NCBI GenBank assembly: GCA_050954505.1 | Contig: JBPBPY010000481.1 | Span: 1 to 14,761, forward strand | Length of the DNA: 14,761 bases | From: JAQGMO01 sp050954505 | GTDB lineage: Bacteria > Pseudomonadota > Gammaproteobacteria > Burkholderiales > Burkholderiaceae_D | Direction of reading: 5' to 3' | In this document: positions 1 through 6,874 of the stretch, piece by piece | Position numbering within the stretch: position 1 is the stretch's first letter | Layout of the letters: every line of letters begins with the position of its first letter | Made by a program: the position numbers and the translations under genes | The notes under the pieces: model-generated | What the model saw: the letters and a program-made list of their open reading frames with translations, nothing else | Told to the model about the DNA's origin: nothing | Databases searched by the model: none

Positions 1-171
1 GTCAAGGCGCTGCGCAAGAACGTGCTGGCAAAATGCTATGGCGGCGACATCAGCCGCAAACGCAAGCTGCTGGAAAAACAAAAGGCCGGCAAGAAGCGCA
101 TGAAACAGGTCGGCGCAGTGGAAATTCCGCAGGAAGCATTCCTGGCAATTTTACAAGTGGATGATAAATGA
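1..171 (+). CDS. lepA: LepA (elongation factor 4), C-terminal end only
   Basis: Fifty-six codons of an open frame enter from the left edge and stop at TGA 169-171. The peptide contains AKCYGGDISRKRKLL and GKKRMKQVGAVEIPQEAFLA, which is the highly conserved C-terminal domain of LepA/EF4, the ribosome-associated translational GTPase. The basic C-terminal tail is the part that reaches toward the ribosomal peptidyl transferase centre. The GTPase domain lies off the window. The stop codon overlaps the lepB start (ATG 168-170) by the ATGA arrangement, the usual lepA-lepB coupling in proteobacteria. Identification is by recognition of the conserved tail and by synteny; nothing looks damaged. Confidence 0.95.
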   Translation, partial: VKALRKNVLAKCYGGDISRKRKLLEKQKAGKKRMKQVGAVEIPQEAFLAILQVDDK

Positions 172-1079
172 GCTTGCAAGCAATCCTCGGCAACTTTGCC
201 CTGATCCTGTTTGTCCTGACGGTGCTGACCGGCGTGGTGTGGTTCCTCGATCTGCTGGTGTTTTCGCGCCAGCGCCGCGCCCGCGCCAATGCCGCGCTGG
301 CCGATTTCGATGCCCGCAATGCGCGCCTGGCGGCCGACGGCGTCAAGCTCGAAGCCAGCGGCCGCAGTGCGCTGGCTGCCAACCTGCTGCGCCAGCCGGC
401 CTGGATCGAGTATTCGGGCAGCTTCTTTCCCGTGATCGCCCTGGTGTTCTTCATGCGCTCGTTCCTGTACGAGCCGTTCAAGATTCCGTCAAGCTCGATG
501 GTGCCGACCCTGCAGATCGGCGATCTGATTCTGGTGAATAAATTTACTTATGGAATCAGGCTGCCAATCATCAATAAAAAAATCATCGAGGTCAATGACC
601 CCAAGCGCGGCGATGTGATGGTCTTCAAGTATCCGGAAGACATGTCGCTGGACTACATCAAGCGCGTGGTTGGCACACCGGGTGACAAGGTGGTCTACAA
701 GAACAAGCAGTTGACGGTGAACGGTGAAGCCTTGCCCTACAAGAACTTGCCTGATTATCTTGATGAAGAGCAATTAAGTTATCATAAACATCTGGAAGAA
801 AAGCTTGGCGGCGTGCAACACGAAATTCTCAATGACGAGCGCGCGCCGGCGTATGTGCCCAATCCGCACGACTTTCCCAACCGTGATTTGTGTACCTACG
901 ACAGTGAAGGCTTTGCCTGTACCGTCCCCGCTGGACAATATTTCATGATGGGGGATAATCGCGATAACAGCCTCGACAGCCGCTACTGGGGTTTCGTTCC
1001 AGATGCTAATATCGTCGGCAAGGCATTTTTTGTATGGATGAATCTCGGTAATCTGAAACGCATCGGCAGCTTTCACTAA
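168..1079 (+). CDS. lepB: Signal peptidase I
   Basis: This inner-membrane serine protease of 303 aa cleaves signal peptides from exported preproteins on the periplasmic side. Two hydrophobic segments are visible, about residues 5-32 and 86-101, with a basic cytoplasmic loop (RQRRARA) between them. The Ser/Lys dyad is clear: Ser110 in IPSSSMVPTL, and Lys165 in LDYIKRVVGTPGD. The C-terminal signature GDNRDNSLDSRYWGFVP starts at residue 262. Two cysteines, 242 and 251, sit just before that box in the periplasmic domain and could form a disulfide (inference). The start ATG 168 overlaps the lepA stop, with a weak purine stretch (AAGTGGA) upstream inside lepA. Length and motif order are normal for proteobacterial LepB. 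Confidence 0.97.
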   Translation: MSLQAILGNFALILFVLTVLTGVVWFLDLLVFSRQRRARANAALADFDARNARLAADGVKLEASGRSALAANLLRQPAWIEYSGSFFPVIALVFFMRSFLYEPFKIPSSSMVPTLQIGDLILVNKFTYGIRLPIINKKIIEVNDPKRGDVMVFKYPEDMSLDYIKRVVGTPGDKVVYKNKQLTVNGEALPYKNLPDYLDEEQLSYHKHLEEKLGGVQHEILNDERAPAYVPNPHDFPNRDLCTYDSEGFACTVPAGQYFMMGDNRDNSLDSRYWGFVPDANIVGKAFFVWMNLGNLKRIGSFH

Positions 1080-1097
1080 TCTTCAGGGAGATCTTGT

Positions 1098-1556
1098 ATG
1101 GCAGCACGGTTGCATATTGTTCCTCATTCGTCGATCACAGCGGCCACGCTTGCTGGCCAGCGGCTCCAAAGATTGCCATCCACTTCCCGACAGTCCGGCT
1201 TGACGATCACTGGCTTGATCCTGGCGCTGGCGCTGATCGGCATGGTTGCCGTGGTCGCCTTGAAAGTCGTACCCACCGTCTCCGAATACATGGGCGTGAA
1301 AAAAGCGATCGAATACGCCAAGGGTGCCGGCACCAATCCGGCCGAAATCCGTGCTGCCTTCAACCGCCAGGCCGATGTCGGCTACATCACCGCCATCAAC
1401 GGTACCGATCTCGATATCGTCAAGGATGGCGACAAATACGAAGTCAGCTTTGCCTATTCGAAAAAGATTCCACTGGTCGGCCCGGCCAACATCCTGATGG
1501 AATATGAAGGCACCACGGCTTTGAAGAAAGGTTCGGCGCCCAAAGCGCTGCCTTGA
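1098..1556 (+). CDS. DUF4845 family small membrane protein
   Basis: This is a 152-aa protein with a single hydrophobic segment at about residues 34-58 (GLTITGLILALALIGMVAVV), preceded by a basic, Ser/Thr-rich N-terminus of about 33 residues and followed by a roughly 95-residue soluble domain. Its position between lepB and rnc and its texture match the DUF4845 family, a protein of unknown function regularly found at this place in betaproteobacteria. The N-terminal segment resembles the pilin-like start of these proteins (T-x-x-G-L then a hydrophobic helix), so a single-pass inner-membrane topology with the C-domain outside is likely but inferred. The start ATG 1098 is preceded by AGGGAG (1085-1090) at a good distance. 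The stop TGA 1554-1556 lies just before rnc. No catalytic motif is visible. Confidence 0.85.
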   Translation: MAARLHIVPHSSITAATLAGQRLQRLPSTSRQSGLTITGLILALALIGMVAVVALKVVPTVSEYMGVKKAIEYAKGAGTNPAEIRAAFNRQADVGYITAINGTDLDIVKDGDKYEVSFAYSKKIPLVGPANILMEYEGTTALKKGSAPKALP

Positions 1557-1576
1557 ACGCGCCAGGAAATCCGCTC

Positions 1577-2398
1577 ATGAACATGGATGTCATGGTTTTG
1601 CAAACCCGTCTGGGACATGGTTTCAGGGATGCTGCCTTGCTGCAGCAGGCCCTGACACATCGCAGCCACAGCAGTTTGCATAATGAGCGTCTGGAATTTC
1701 TCGGTGACTCCATCCTCAATTGCGTGGTCGCGTCCCTGCTGTTCGAACGCTACACCAAGATCGACGAGGGCGACCTCTCGCGGCTGCGCGCCAATCTGGT
1801 CAAGCAGCAGTCGCTGTATGAAATCGCCCAGCGGCTCGAATTGTCTTCCTTTCTGCGCCTCGGCGAAGGCGAGTTGAAGTCGGGTGGCTTTCGCCGCCCG
1901 TCCATCCTGGCCGACACGCTCGAAGCGCTGTTCGGCGCGATTTTTCTCGACGCCGGCTTCAATGCGGCGCGCGACGTCATCCGCTCGCTCTACATTCCCA
2001 TCCTCGACAGCGTCGATCCAAAAACGCTGGGCAAGGATGCCAAGACCTTGTTGCAGGAATTTTTGCAAGGCAAGAAGATCGCCCTGCCGTTATATAACGT
2101 GGTGGCCACCCATGGCGCCGCCCACAACCAGGAATTCGAAATCGAATGCCTGGTGCCCAAGCTCGACATCCAGGTGTTCGGCACCGGTGGCAGCCGCCGC
2201 GCCGGTGAACAGGCCGCCGCCAAGCTGGCGCTCGAAGCAGTGCAGGGCGCGCTGGTGAAGACGCCGGCCGGCGCCCGCAAGAGCCGCCCGCGCACCGCAC
2301 AGCTGAAACTGGCCGGCATTGCCACCATCCAGGGTGAACTCGACGCGGTGCAGGAACCTGCCCAGAACGCCTCTCCAACCAAGACCAAGACCGCATGA
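1577..2398 (+). CDS. rnc: Ribonuclease III
   Basis: Double-strand-specific endoribonuclease that processes rRNA precursors and structured mRNAs. Counting from ATG 1577 the protein has 273 aa. The signature NERLEFLGDSIL gives Glu37, Glu40 and Asp44. Asp113 and Glu116 in ADTLEALFGA complete the Mg-binding set, all one residue off the E. coli numbering. A double-stranded-RNA-binding domain covers about 153-222 (ending in RRAGEQAAAKLALEAV). A low-complexity tail of about 45 residues rich in Lys, Ala, Pro and Thr is longer than in E. coli. I chose ATG 1577 because AGGA (1564-1567) lies 9 bases upstream and the N-terminus then fits the family. A TTG at 1553 overlapping the previous stop would add eight residues. 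The end overlaps the era start (ATGA). The coding part abuts the DUF4845 gene, so there is no room for an E. coli-like rnc leader stem-loop. Confidence 0.96.
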   Translation: MNMDVMVLQTRLGHGFRDAALLQQALTHRSHSSLHNERLEFLGDSILNCVVASLLFERYTKIDEGDLSRLRANLVKQQSLYEIAQRLELSSFLRLGEGELKSGGFRRPSILADTLEALFGAIFLDAGFNAARDVIRSLYIPILDSVDPKTLGKDAKTLLQEFLQGKKIALPLYNVVATHGAAHNQEFEIECLVPKLDIQVFGTGGSRRAGEQAAAKLALEAVQGALVKTPAGARKSRPRTAQLKLAGIATIQGELDAVQEPAQNASPTKTKTA

Positions 2399-3303
2399 CA
2401 GATTCCGTCGTTCCTACCGCTGCCGATTTTCGCTGCGGCTACATCGCCATCGTTGGCCGGCCCAACGTTGGCAAATCGACGTTGATGAATGTCCTGATCG
2501 GCGCCAAGGTCAGCATTACCTCGCGCAAGGCGCAGACCACGCGCCACCGCATCACCGGCATCCAGACGCTGCCCGGTGCGCAATTCATCTATGTCGACAC
2601 CCCCGGTTTCCAGACCCGCCATTCGAATGCGCTCAACAAGACGCTCAACCGCACCGTCACCACCACGCTGACGGCCTCGGACGTGATCCTGTTCGTCATC
2701 GAAGCCGGCAACTTCAGCGCTGCCGACCAGCAGGTGCTGGACCTGATCCCGCAAGACGTGCCGTGCATCCTGGTCATCAACAAGGCGGACCATGTCAAGG
2801 ACAAGGCCAAGCTGCTGCCGTTTGCACGCGACGTCGCTGCCAAACATGCCTTCGCCGCCGTGGTGCCGGTGTCGGCCAAGCTGCGCTTCCAGCTCGACAA
2901 CCTGCAAGCCGAAACGCGCAAGCTGTTGCCGGAAAATCCGCCGCAGTTTGGCGAAGACGACATCACGGACCGCAGCGAAAAATTCCTGGCGGCCGAAATC
3001 GTGCGGGAAAAGGTGTTCCGTTTCGTTGGCGATGAACTGCCTTACACCAGCACGGTGCTGATCGAGAAATTCGAACAGGAAGGCGACTTGCGCCGCGTGT
3101 TCGTGGCAATTCTGGTCGAGCGTGATACCCACAAGTCGATGCTGATCGGCGCCAAGGGCGCGCGCCTGAAGGATATTTCCACGCAAGCCCGGCTGGATAT
3201 GGAAAAGCTGTTTGGCGGACCGGTGTATCTGGAAGTCTGGGTCAAGGTCAAGTCCGGCTGGGCTGACAATGAAGCCGGCCTGCGCGCCTACGGTTACGAA
3301 TAA
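2395..3303 (+). CDS. era: GTPase Era
   Basis: Essential ribosome-assembly GTPase that binds the 3' end of 16S rRNA. The 302-aa protein has the G-box order of the family: P-loop GRPNVGKST at 21-29, switch region with TTRHRITGI at 48-56, DTPGF at 68-72, NKAD at 129-132 and SAK at 160-162. The C-terminal KH RNA-binding domain has IGAKGARLKDI at 251-261. The start ATG 2395 overlaps the rnc stop, which ties synthesis of two rRNA-maturation proteins together. Length is normal and all motifs are intact. Confidence 0.98.
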   Translation: MTDSVVPTAADFRCGYIAIVGRPNVGKSTLMNVLIGAKVSITSRKAQTTRHRITGIQTLPGAQFIYVDTPGFQTRHSNALNKTLNRTVTTTLTASDVILFVIEAGNFSAADQQVLDLIPQDVPCILVINKADHVKDKAKLLPFARDVAAKHAFAAVVPVSAKLRFQLDNLQAETRKLLPENPPQFGEDDITDRSEKFLAAEIVREKVFRFVGDELPYTSTVLIEKFEQEGDLRRVFVAILVERDTHKSMLIGAKGARLKDISTQARLDMEKLFGGPVYLEVWVKVKSGWADNEAGLRAYGYE

Positions 3304-3322
3304 CCCCATCGATCTCCATTGC

Positions 3323-4309
3323 ATGGTCAATCCAGGTCCGGATCTGCCGGTGGTTTCTCCTGCCGCTGCCGCTGAAGTCGCAGCTGATTCCGATACGGAT
3401 CCGCTTGGTGACCTCGCAGCCGACATTGCTGCCGACTCGCCGATTGACTCGGCTCGCACCTCGTCAACCAAGCAGGCCGGCGATCCGGCAGAAAAGGTGC
3501 CCCAAAGCGCTGCAGTCAAACGTGTAGCCAAGGATGCCGTGGAAGCTGCGTTGGCGAAAAAGCCAGCCGTACGGCGCCGCTCGGCGGCACCCGAGCGCGA
3601 CAGCCGGGTCAGCAACCAGCCCGGTTTCGTGCTGCACAGCTATCCCTACAAGGAAACCAGCCTGATCATCGATGTGATGACACGCGACCATGGCCGCATC
3701 GCCCTGGTCGCCAAAGGCGCCAAGCGTCCCCATTCGGCCCTGCGCGGCGTCTTGCAAACCTTCCAGCCGCTTTCGGTGGGCTGGAGCGGCAAGGCAGAAG
3801 TGCGCACCCTGACCGCCGCGGAATGGATAGGCGGGCTGCTGCCGCTGGAACGCTCGGCGCTGCTGTGCGGCTTCTACCTCAATGAATTGCTGGTCAAATT
3901 GCTGGCGCGCGACGATCCCCATCCGGAACTCTTCGACCAGTATGTCGCGGCACTCAACCGCCTGGCCCATGATGAACCGGCGCCGATCGTGCTGCGCAAG
4001 TTCGAACTGGCGCTGCTCAAGGAAAGCGGCGTGGCCGGCGACATTACCCATTCGATGATCAACGGCCGTTCGGTCGAGGCCCAGCGCATGTACGTGGTCG
4101 ACCCCGAGCGCGGCCCGCGTGATGCGCTGCCATCGGACACCTGGCCGCGCGTCTCCGGCAAGACCCTGCTCGACATGGAACAGGAAGACTACACCGACAC
4201 TGCAACCCAGACCCAGAGCAAGTTCCTGATGCGTTTCCTGCTCGCCCATCACCTGGGCGGCGTGCCGCTGAACACCCGCCAGATCCTGATCGACCTGATG
4301 CAGCTGTAA
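3323..4309 (+). CDS. recO: DNA repair protein RecO with a long N-terminal extension
   Basis: RecO anneals single strands and helps RecR/RecA load at gaps during RecF-pathway repair. The recognisable protein starts at about residue 98 of 328 (QPGFVLHSYPYKETSLIIDV, the OB-fold) and continues through LVAKGAKRPHSALRG and the helical domain (LERSALLCGFYLNELLVKLL). The first 97 residues are low-complexity, rich in Ala, Asp, Ser and Pro and then basic near 80-94, with no counterpart in the usual roughly 240-aa RecO. The start is uncertain: ATG 3323 is the first ATG 19 bases after era but has no visible ribosome binding site. GTG 3539, with AAGGA just upstream at 3530-3534, would give a protein of about 256 aa. 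No zinc-cysteine cluster is present. The gene follows era in the conserved order. Confidence 0.93.
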   Translation: MVNPGPDLPVVSPAAAAEVAADSDTDPLGDLAADIAADSPIDSARTSSTKQAGDPAEKVPQSAAVKRVAKDAVEAALAKKPAVRRRSAAPERDSRVSNQPGFVLHSYPYKETSLIIDVMTRDHGRIALVAKGAKRPHSALRGVLQTFQPLSVGWSGKAEVRTLTAAEWIGGLLPLERSALLCGFYLNELLVKLLARDDPHPELFDQYVAALNRLAHDEPAPIVLRKFELALLKESGVAGDITHSMINGRSVEAQRMYVVDPERGPRDALPSDTWPRVSGKTLLDMEQEDYTDTATQTQSKFLMRFLLAHHLGGVPLNTRQILIDLMQL

Positions 4310-4371
4310 GCTCGGAGCGCGGCACAATCGAATACAATTCGTCTCTCGTTCCCGCCCACCAGGACCGCGTC

Positions 4372-5187
4372 ATGAGCTATCTGCAAGCCAGCCCGCAAAT
4401 CATCGATCTGGGCATCAACATCGACCACGTCGCCACGCTGCGCAATGCGCGCGGCACCACCTATCCGGACCCGCTCAAGGCGGCACTGCTGGCCGAGCAG
4501 GCCGGCGCCGATGCGATCACACTGCACCTGCGCGAAGACCGCCGCCACATCAAGGATGCCGACGTGGTAACGCTTCGTCCGCAATTGATGACGCGCATGA
4601 ACCTGGAAGCGGCAGTGACGGCGGAAATGATCGATTTCGCCTGCGGCGTCAAACCGCAGGATGTCTGCCTGGTGCCGGAAAAACGCGAAGAAGTCACCAC
4701 CGAAGGCGGGCTCGATGTGGCCGGCCATTTCAAGCAGGTGCAGGCGGCGGTGCAGCAGCTGGCCAGGGAAGGCATACGTGTATCCCTGTTCATCGATGCC
4801 GACGCCGAACAGATTGCCGCTGCAGCCGAAGCCGGTGCGCCGGTGATCGAACTGCATACCGGCGCTTATGCCGAAGCGGAAGATGCAGCGCTGCAGGCCA
4901 GCGAACTGGAGCGCGTACGGCTGGGCGTGCGGGAAGGCATACGCCGCGGTCTAAAGGTCAACGCCGGCCACGGTCTGCACTACACCAATGTCCAGGCCAT
5001 TGCCGCCATCCCGGAAATCACCGAACTCAATATCGGCCACGCGGTGGTGGCCCATGCGGTGTTTGTCGGCTGGGAAAATGCCGTGCGCGAAATGAAGGCG
5101 CTGATGGTGGCGGCGCGCAATGCCGCGCTGCATCCGGCTGCCCTGACGGGCGTTGCATCCGGTGTGTCACGGAACCGGCAGCCATGA
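4372..5187 (+). CDS. pdxJ: Pyridoxine 5'-phosphate synthase
   Basis: Last step of the DXP-dependent vitamin B6 pathway: it condenses 3-amino-2-oxopropyl phosphate (1-amino-acetone 3-phosphate) with 1-deoxy-xylulose 5-phosphate to give pyridoxine 5'-phosphate in the cytoplasm. The 271-aa TIM-barrel protein shows GINIDHVATLRNARGT at 14-29, LHLREDRRHI at 51-60, PEKREEVTTEGGLDVAG at 102-118, NAGHGL at 197-202 and NIGHA at 220-224. The catalytic residues expected from E. coli (His45, Glu72, His193) appear as His52, Glu79 and His200, a constant +7 offset. The start ATG 4372 has AGGA at 4361-4364, 7 bases upstream, which decides it. The gene is separated from recO by 62 bases. The C-terminal about 20 residues are an Ala/Gly/Ser-rich tail. 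The stop overlaps the acpS start. Confidence 0.97.
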   Translation: MSYLQASPQIIDLGINIDHVATLRNARGTTYPDPLKAALLAEQAGADAITLHLREDRRHIKDADVVTLRPQLMTRMNLEAAVTAEMIDFACGVKPQDVCLVPEKREEVTTEGGLDVAGHFKQVQAAVQQLAREGIRVSLFIDADAEQIAAAAEAGAPVIELHTGAYAEAEDAALQASELERVRLGVREGIRRGLKVNAGHGLHYTNVQAIAAIPEITELNIGHAVVAHAVFVGWENAVREMKALMVAARNAALHPAALTGVASGVSRNRQP

Positions 5188-5579
5188 TCTACGGCATCGG
5201 AACCGACATCATCCGCATCGCCCGTGTCGAGGCGGCGCTGGGGCGGCATGGCGACCGCTTTGCCGAGCGCATCCTGGGCGCGCAGGAACTGGAGAAGTAC
5301 CAGCGCCGCAAGGCCAAGGTGGCCGCGCGCGGCATCCGTTTCCTGGCCACCCGCTTTGCTGCCAAGGAAGCGTTTTCCAAGGCGTTGGGGTTGGGCATGC
5401 GCGTGCCGATGACCTGGCGTTCGATGCAGGTCTTGAATGACGCCAGCGGCAAGCCGGTGGCAGTCTGCAGCGGCGCCTTGAAGACACATATGGAAGAAAA
5501 TGGCTTGAGCGCGCTGGTCACGCTCACCGACGAAGACGAATATGCCGTGGCATTCGTGATTGTTGAAACAGCGCGTTGA
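5184..5579 (+). CDS. acpS: Holo-[acyl-carrier-protein] synthase
   Basis: Transfers the 4'-phosphopantetheine arm from CoA to acyl carrier protein, making fatty-acid synthesis possible. The 131-aa protein has the family motifs GIGTDI at 4-9 (Asp8 for Mg binding) and FLATRFAAKEAFSKALG at 53-69 (Glu62). The C-terminal strand TLTDEDEYAVAFVIVE resembles the E. coli version, which also lacks the His seen in many other AcpS. ATG 5184 overlaps the pdxJ stop TGA 5185-5187, as in E. coli where pdxJ and acpS are adjacent. The extreme 3' end of the gene (coding VIVETAR and stop) is repeated about 100 bases downstream in non-coding DNA. Confidence 0.96.
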   Translation: MIYGIGTDIIRIARVEAALGRHGDRFAERILGAQELEKYQRRKAKVAARGIRFLATRFAAKEAFSKALGLGMRVPMTWRSMQVLNDASGKPVAVCSGALKTHMEENGLSALVTLTDEDEYAVAFVIVETAR

Positions 5580-5680
5580 ATGTACCGCAGTACCTGCACA
5601 TTGCATGAGGTACTGGAACCTGGCAGTGAATCCGAGTGTTGAACCGGACGTTGACTGTAATTGTTGAAATAGAGCGTTGA
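5556..5680 (+). repeat. Imperfect direct repeat: acpS 3' end duplicated in the intergenic gap
   Basis: The 24 bases at 5556-5579, the end of acpS, match 5657-5680 at 21 of 24 positions. The second copy still reads V-I-V-E-I-E-R-stop against V-I-V-E-T-A-R-stop in acpS. Weaker relatives carrying the core TGTTGAA lie at 5635-5654 and 5711-5728. The spacing between the two main copies is 101 bases, so the second is out of frame with acpS. This is seen directly; that it is a remnant of a local duplication is inference. Confidence 0.6.
5588..5615. other. Inverted repeat after acpS
   Basis: CAGTACCT at 5588-5595 pairs with AGGTACTG at 5608-5615, giving an 8-bp stem with a 12-base loop, nine bases past the acpS stop. 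There is no following T run, so it is not a textbook intrinsic terminator. It could be a weak terminator, an mRNA 3' structure or a protein site. Confidence 0.4.
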
Positions 5681-5695
5681 CGGTGATCGTCAACG
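5675..5695. other. Perfect 8-bp inverted repeat upstream of nagZ
   Basis: CGTTGACG at 5675-5682 and CGTCAACG at 5688-5695 form a perfect palindrome around GTGAT, 41 bases before the nagZ start. No T run follows. The symmetry and position would suit an operator or an mRNA hairpin in the nagZ leader; neither is demonstrated. Confidence 0.4.
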
Positions 5696-5736
5696 GTAGC
5701 CGTCGATCTTGATTGTTGAAAAAATTGGACTTGGCA

Positions 5737-6777
5737 ATGACCGCTAACCTGCACCAGCTTCCTCTTGGCCCCGTCATGCTCGACGTGGCCGGAACCGAAC
5801 TCGATGCCGATGACATTCGCCGCATCCAGCATCCGCTGACCGGCGGCGTGATCCTGTTTGCGCGCAATTTCGAAACCCGCGCCCAGCTCGTGGCGCTGAC
5901 CTCCGCCATTCACGCAGCGCGTCCTGGCGTGCTGATTGCCGTCGACCATGAAGGCGGACGGGTGCAGCGTTTTCGCACCGACGGTTTCACCCGCCTGCCG
6001 GCCATGCGCCGGCTGGGCGAACTGTGGGACCGCGATGTGCTGGCCGCCACCCGTGCTGCCACGGCGGCCGGTTTCATCCTGGCCGCCGAGCTGCGCGCCT
6101 GCGGCATCGACCTGTCCTTCACCCCGGTGCTCGATCTCGATCACGGCGCTTCAGGGGTGATCGGCGACCGCGCCTTCCACAGCGATGCACGCGTGGTTAC
6201 CCTGCTGGCCAAGAGCCTCAACCATGGCCTGGCGCTGGCCGGCATGGCCAACTGCGGCAAGCATTTTCCCGGCCATGGATTTGCAGCGGCCGATTCCCAT
6301 GTCGCCATTCCGGTCGATGAGCGCAGTCTCGACGACATCCTGGCTGCCGATGCGGCACCGTATGACTGGCTTGGCCTCGGTCTGGCGGCAGTCATGCCGG
6401 CCCATGTCATCTACCCCAAGGTCGATCCGAATCCTGCCGGTTTTTCGAAAAAATGGCTGGGCATGCTGCGCGGCGATTTCGGCTTCGACGGCGTGATCTT
6501 CAGCGATGACCTGAGCATGGAAGGCGCCAGCGTTGCCGGCAGCGTCATCGATGGCGCCAATGCCGCGCTGGCGGCTGGTTGCGACATGGTCCTGATCTGC
6601 AATGCGCCGGCCAAGGCCGATGAATTGCTGGGCGGCCTGGATGCGGCACTGTGCGACCCGAAGTCGGCCGCCCGTTTTGCCTTGCTGCTGCCGCAATTGC
6701 CCGCATATGACTGGCAGGCGCTGATGGCCGATGCGCGTTATGACACCGCCAAGCGCACACTGCGTGAAGCGCTGTAA
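5737..6777 (+). CDS. nagZ: Beta-N-acetylglucosaminidase NagZ
   Basis: Cytoplasmic glycoside hydrolase family 3 enzyme that removes N-acetylglucosamine from GlcNAc-anhydro-muropeptides during peptidoglycan recycling; in many Gram-negatives its product signals AmpC induction. Counting from ATG 5737 it has 346 aa. The family signature KHFPGHGFAAADSH spans 175-188, with Asp186 and His188 as the expected acid/base pair. SDDLSMEGA at 256-264 carries the nucleophile Asp257. IAVDHEGGRVQRF at 67-79 is the substrate-binding segment. It is a single-domain NagZ without signal peptide. An in-frame TTG at 5713 would add eight residues (MLKKLDLA), but ATG 5737 fits the family start, with GGAC (5727-5730) upstream. 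The gene follows acpS after a 157-base gap with repeats and may have its own control. Confidence 0.95.
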   Translation: MTANLHQLPLGPVMLDVAGTELDADDIRRIQHPLTGGVILFARNFETRAQLVALTSAIHAARPGVLIAVDHEGGRVQRFRTDGFTRLPAMRRLGELWDRDVLAATRAATAAGFILAAELRACGIDLSFTPVLDLDHGASGVIGDRAFHSDARVVTLLAKSLNHGLALAGMANCGKHFPGHGFAAADSHVAIPVDERSLDDILAADAAPYDWLGLGLAAVMPAHVIYPKVDPNPAGFSKKWLGMLRGDFGFDGVIFSDDLSMEGASVAGSVIDGANAALAAGCDMVLICNAPAKADELLGGLDAALCDPKSAARFALLLPQLPAYDWQALMADARYDTAKRTLREAL

Positions 6778-6797
6778 CAGTGGAGGACACCAACCCC

Positions 6798-6842
6798 ATG
6801 TCAAGCTTGAACAGCAATGCGCAATGGCAATTCGCAAGATGA
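6798..6842 (+). CDS. Possible 14-codon ORF upstream of uvrC
   Basis: A short frame, MSSLNSNAQWQFAR and TGA, follows the strong Shine-Dalgarno-like TGGAGGA at 6781-6787, with about 11 bases between GGAGG and ATG. A second six-codon frame (MTALAA) starts in an ATGA overlap at 6839. The good ribosome binding site has no other gene to serve, since uvrC starts about 90 bases later with its own GAGAGAAG. It could be a leader peptide or chance; no homology is recognised. Confidence 0.2.
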   Translation: MSSLNSNAQWQFAR

Positions 6843-6874
6843 CTGCCCTGGCGGCGTAACCGAGAGAAGTGTTG

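Noticed and set aside
1990..3615. A 541-codon minus-strand open frame opposite rnc, era and recO
   Set aside because: It is a shadow of three well-supported genes. It crosses gene boundaries and shows no domain or ribosome binding site.
4333..4338. TACAAT as a -10 box of a pdxJ promoter
   Set aside because: No acceptable -35 box lies 16-18 bases upstream, so it was not listed as a promoter.
5713..5736. TTG 5713 as the nagZ start
   Set aside because: It would add MLKKLDLA from within a repeat unit, whereas ATG 5737 fits the usual NagZ N-terminus.
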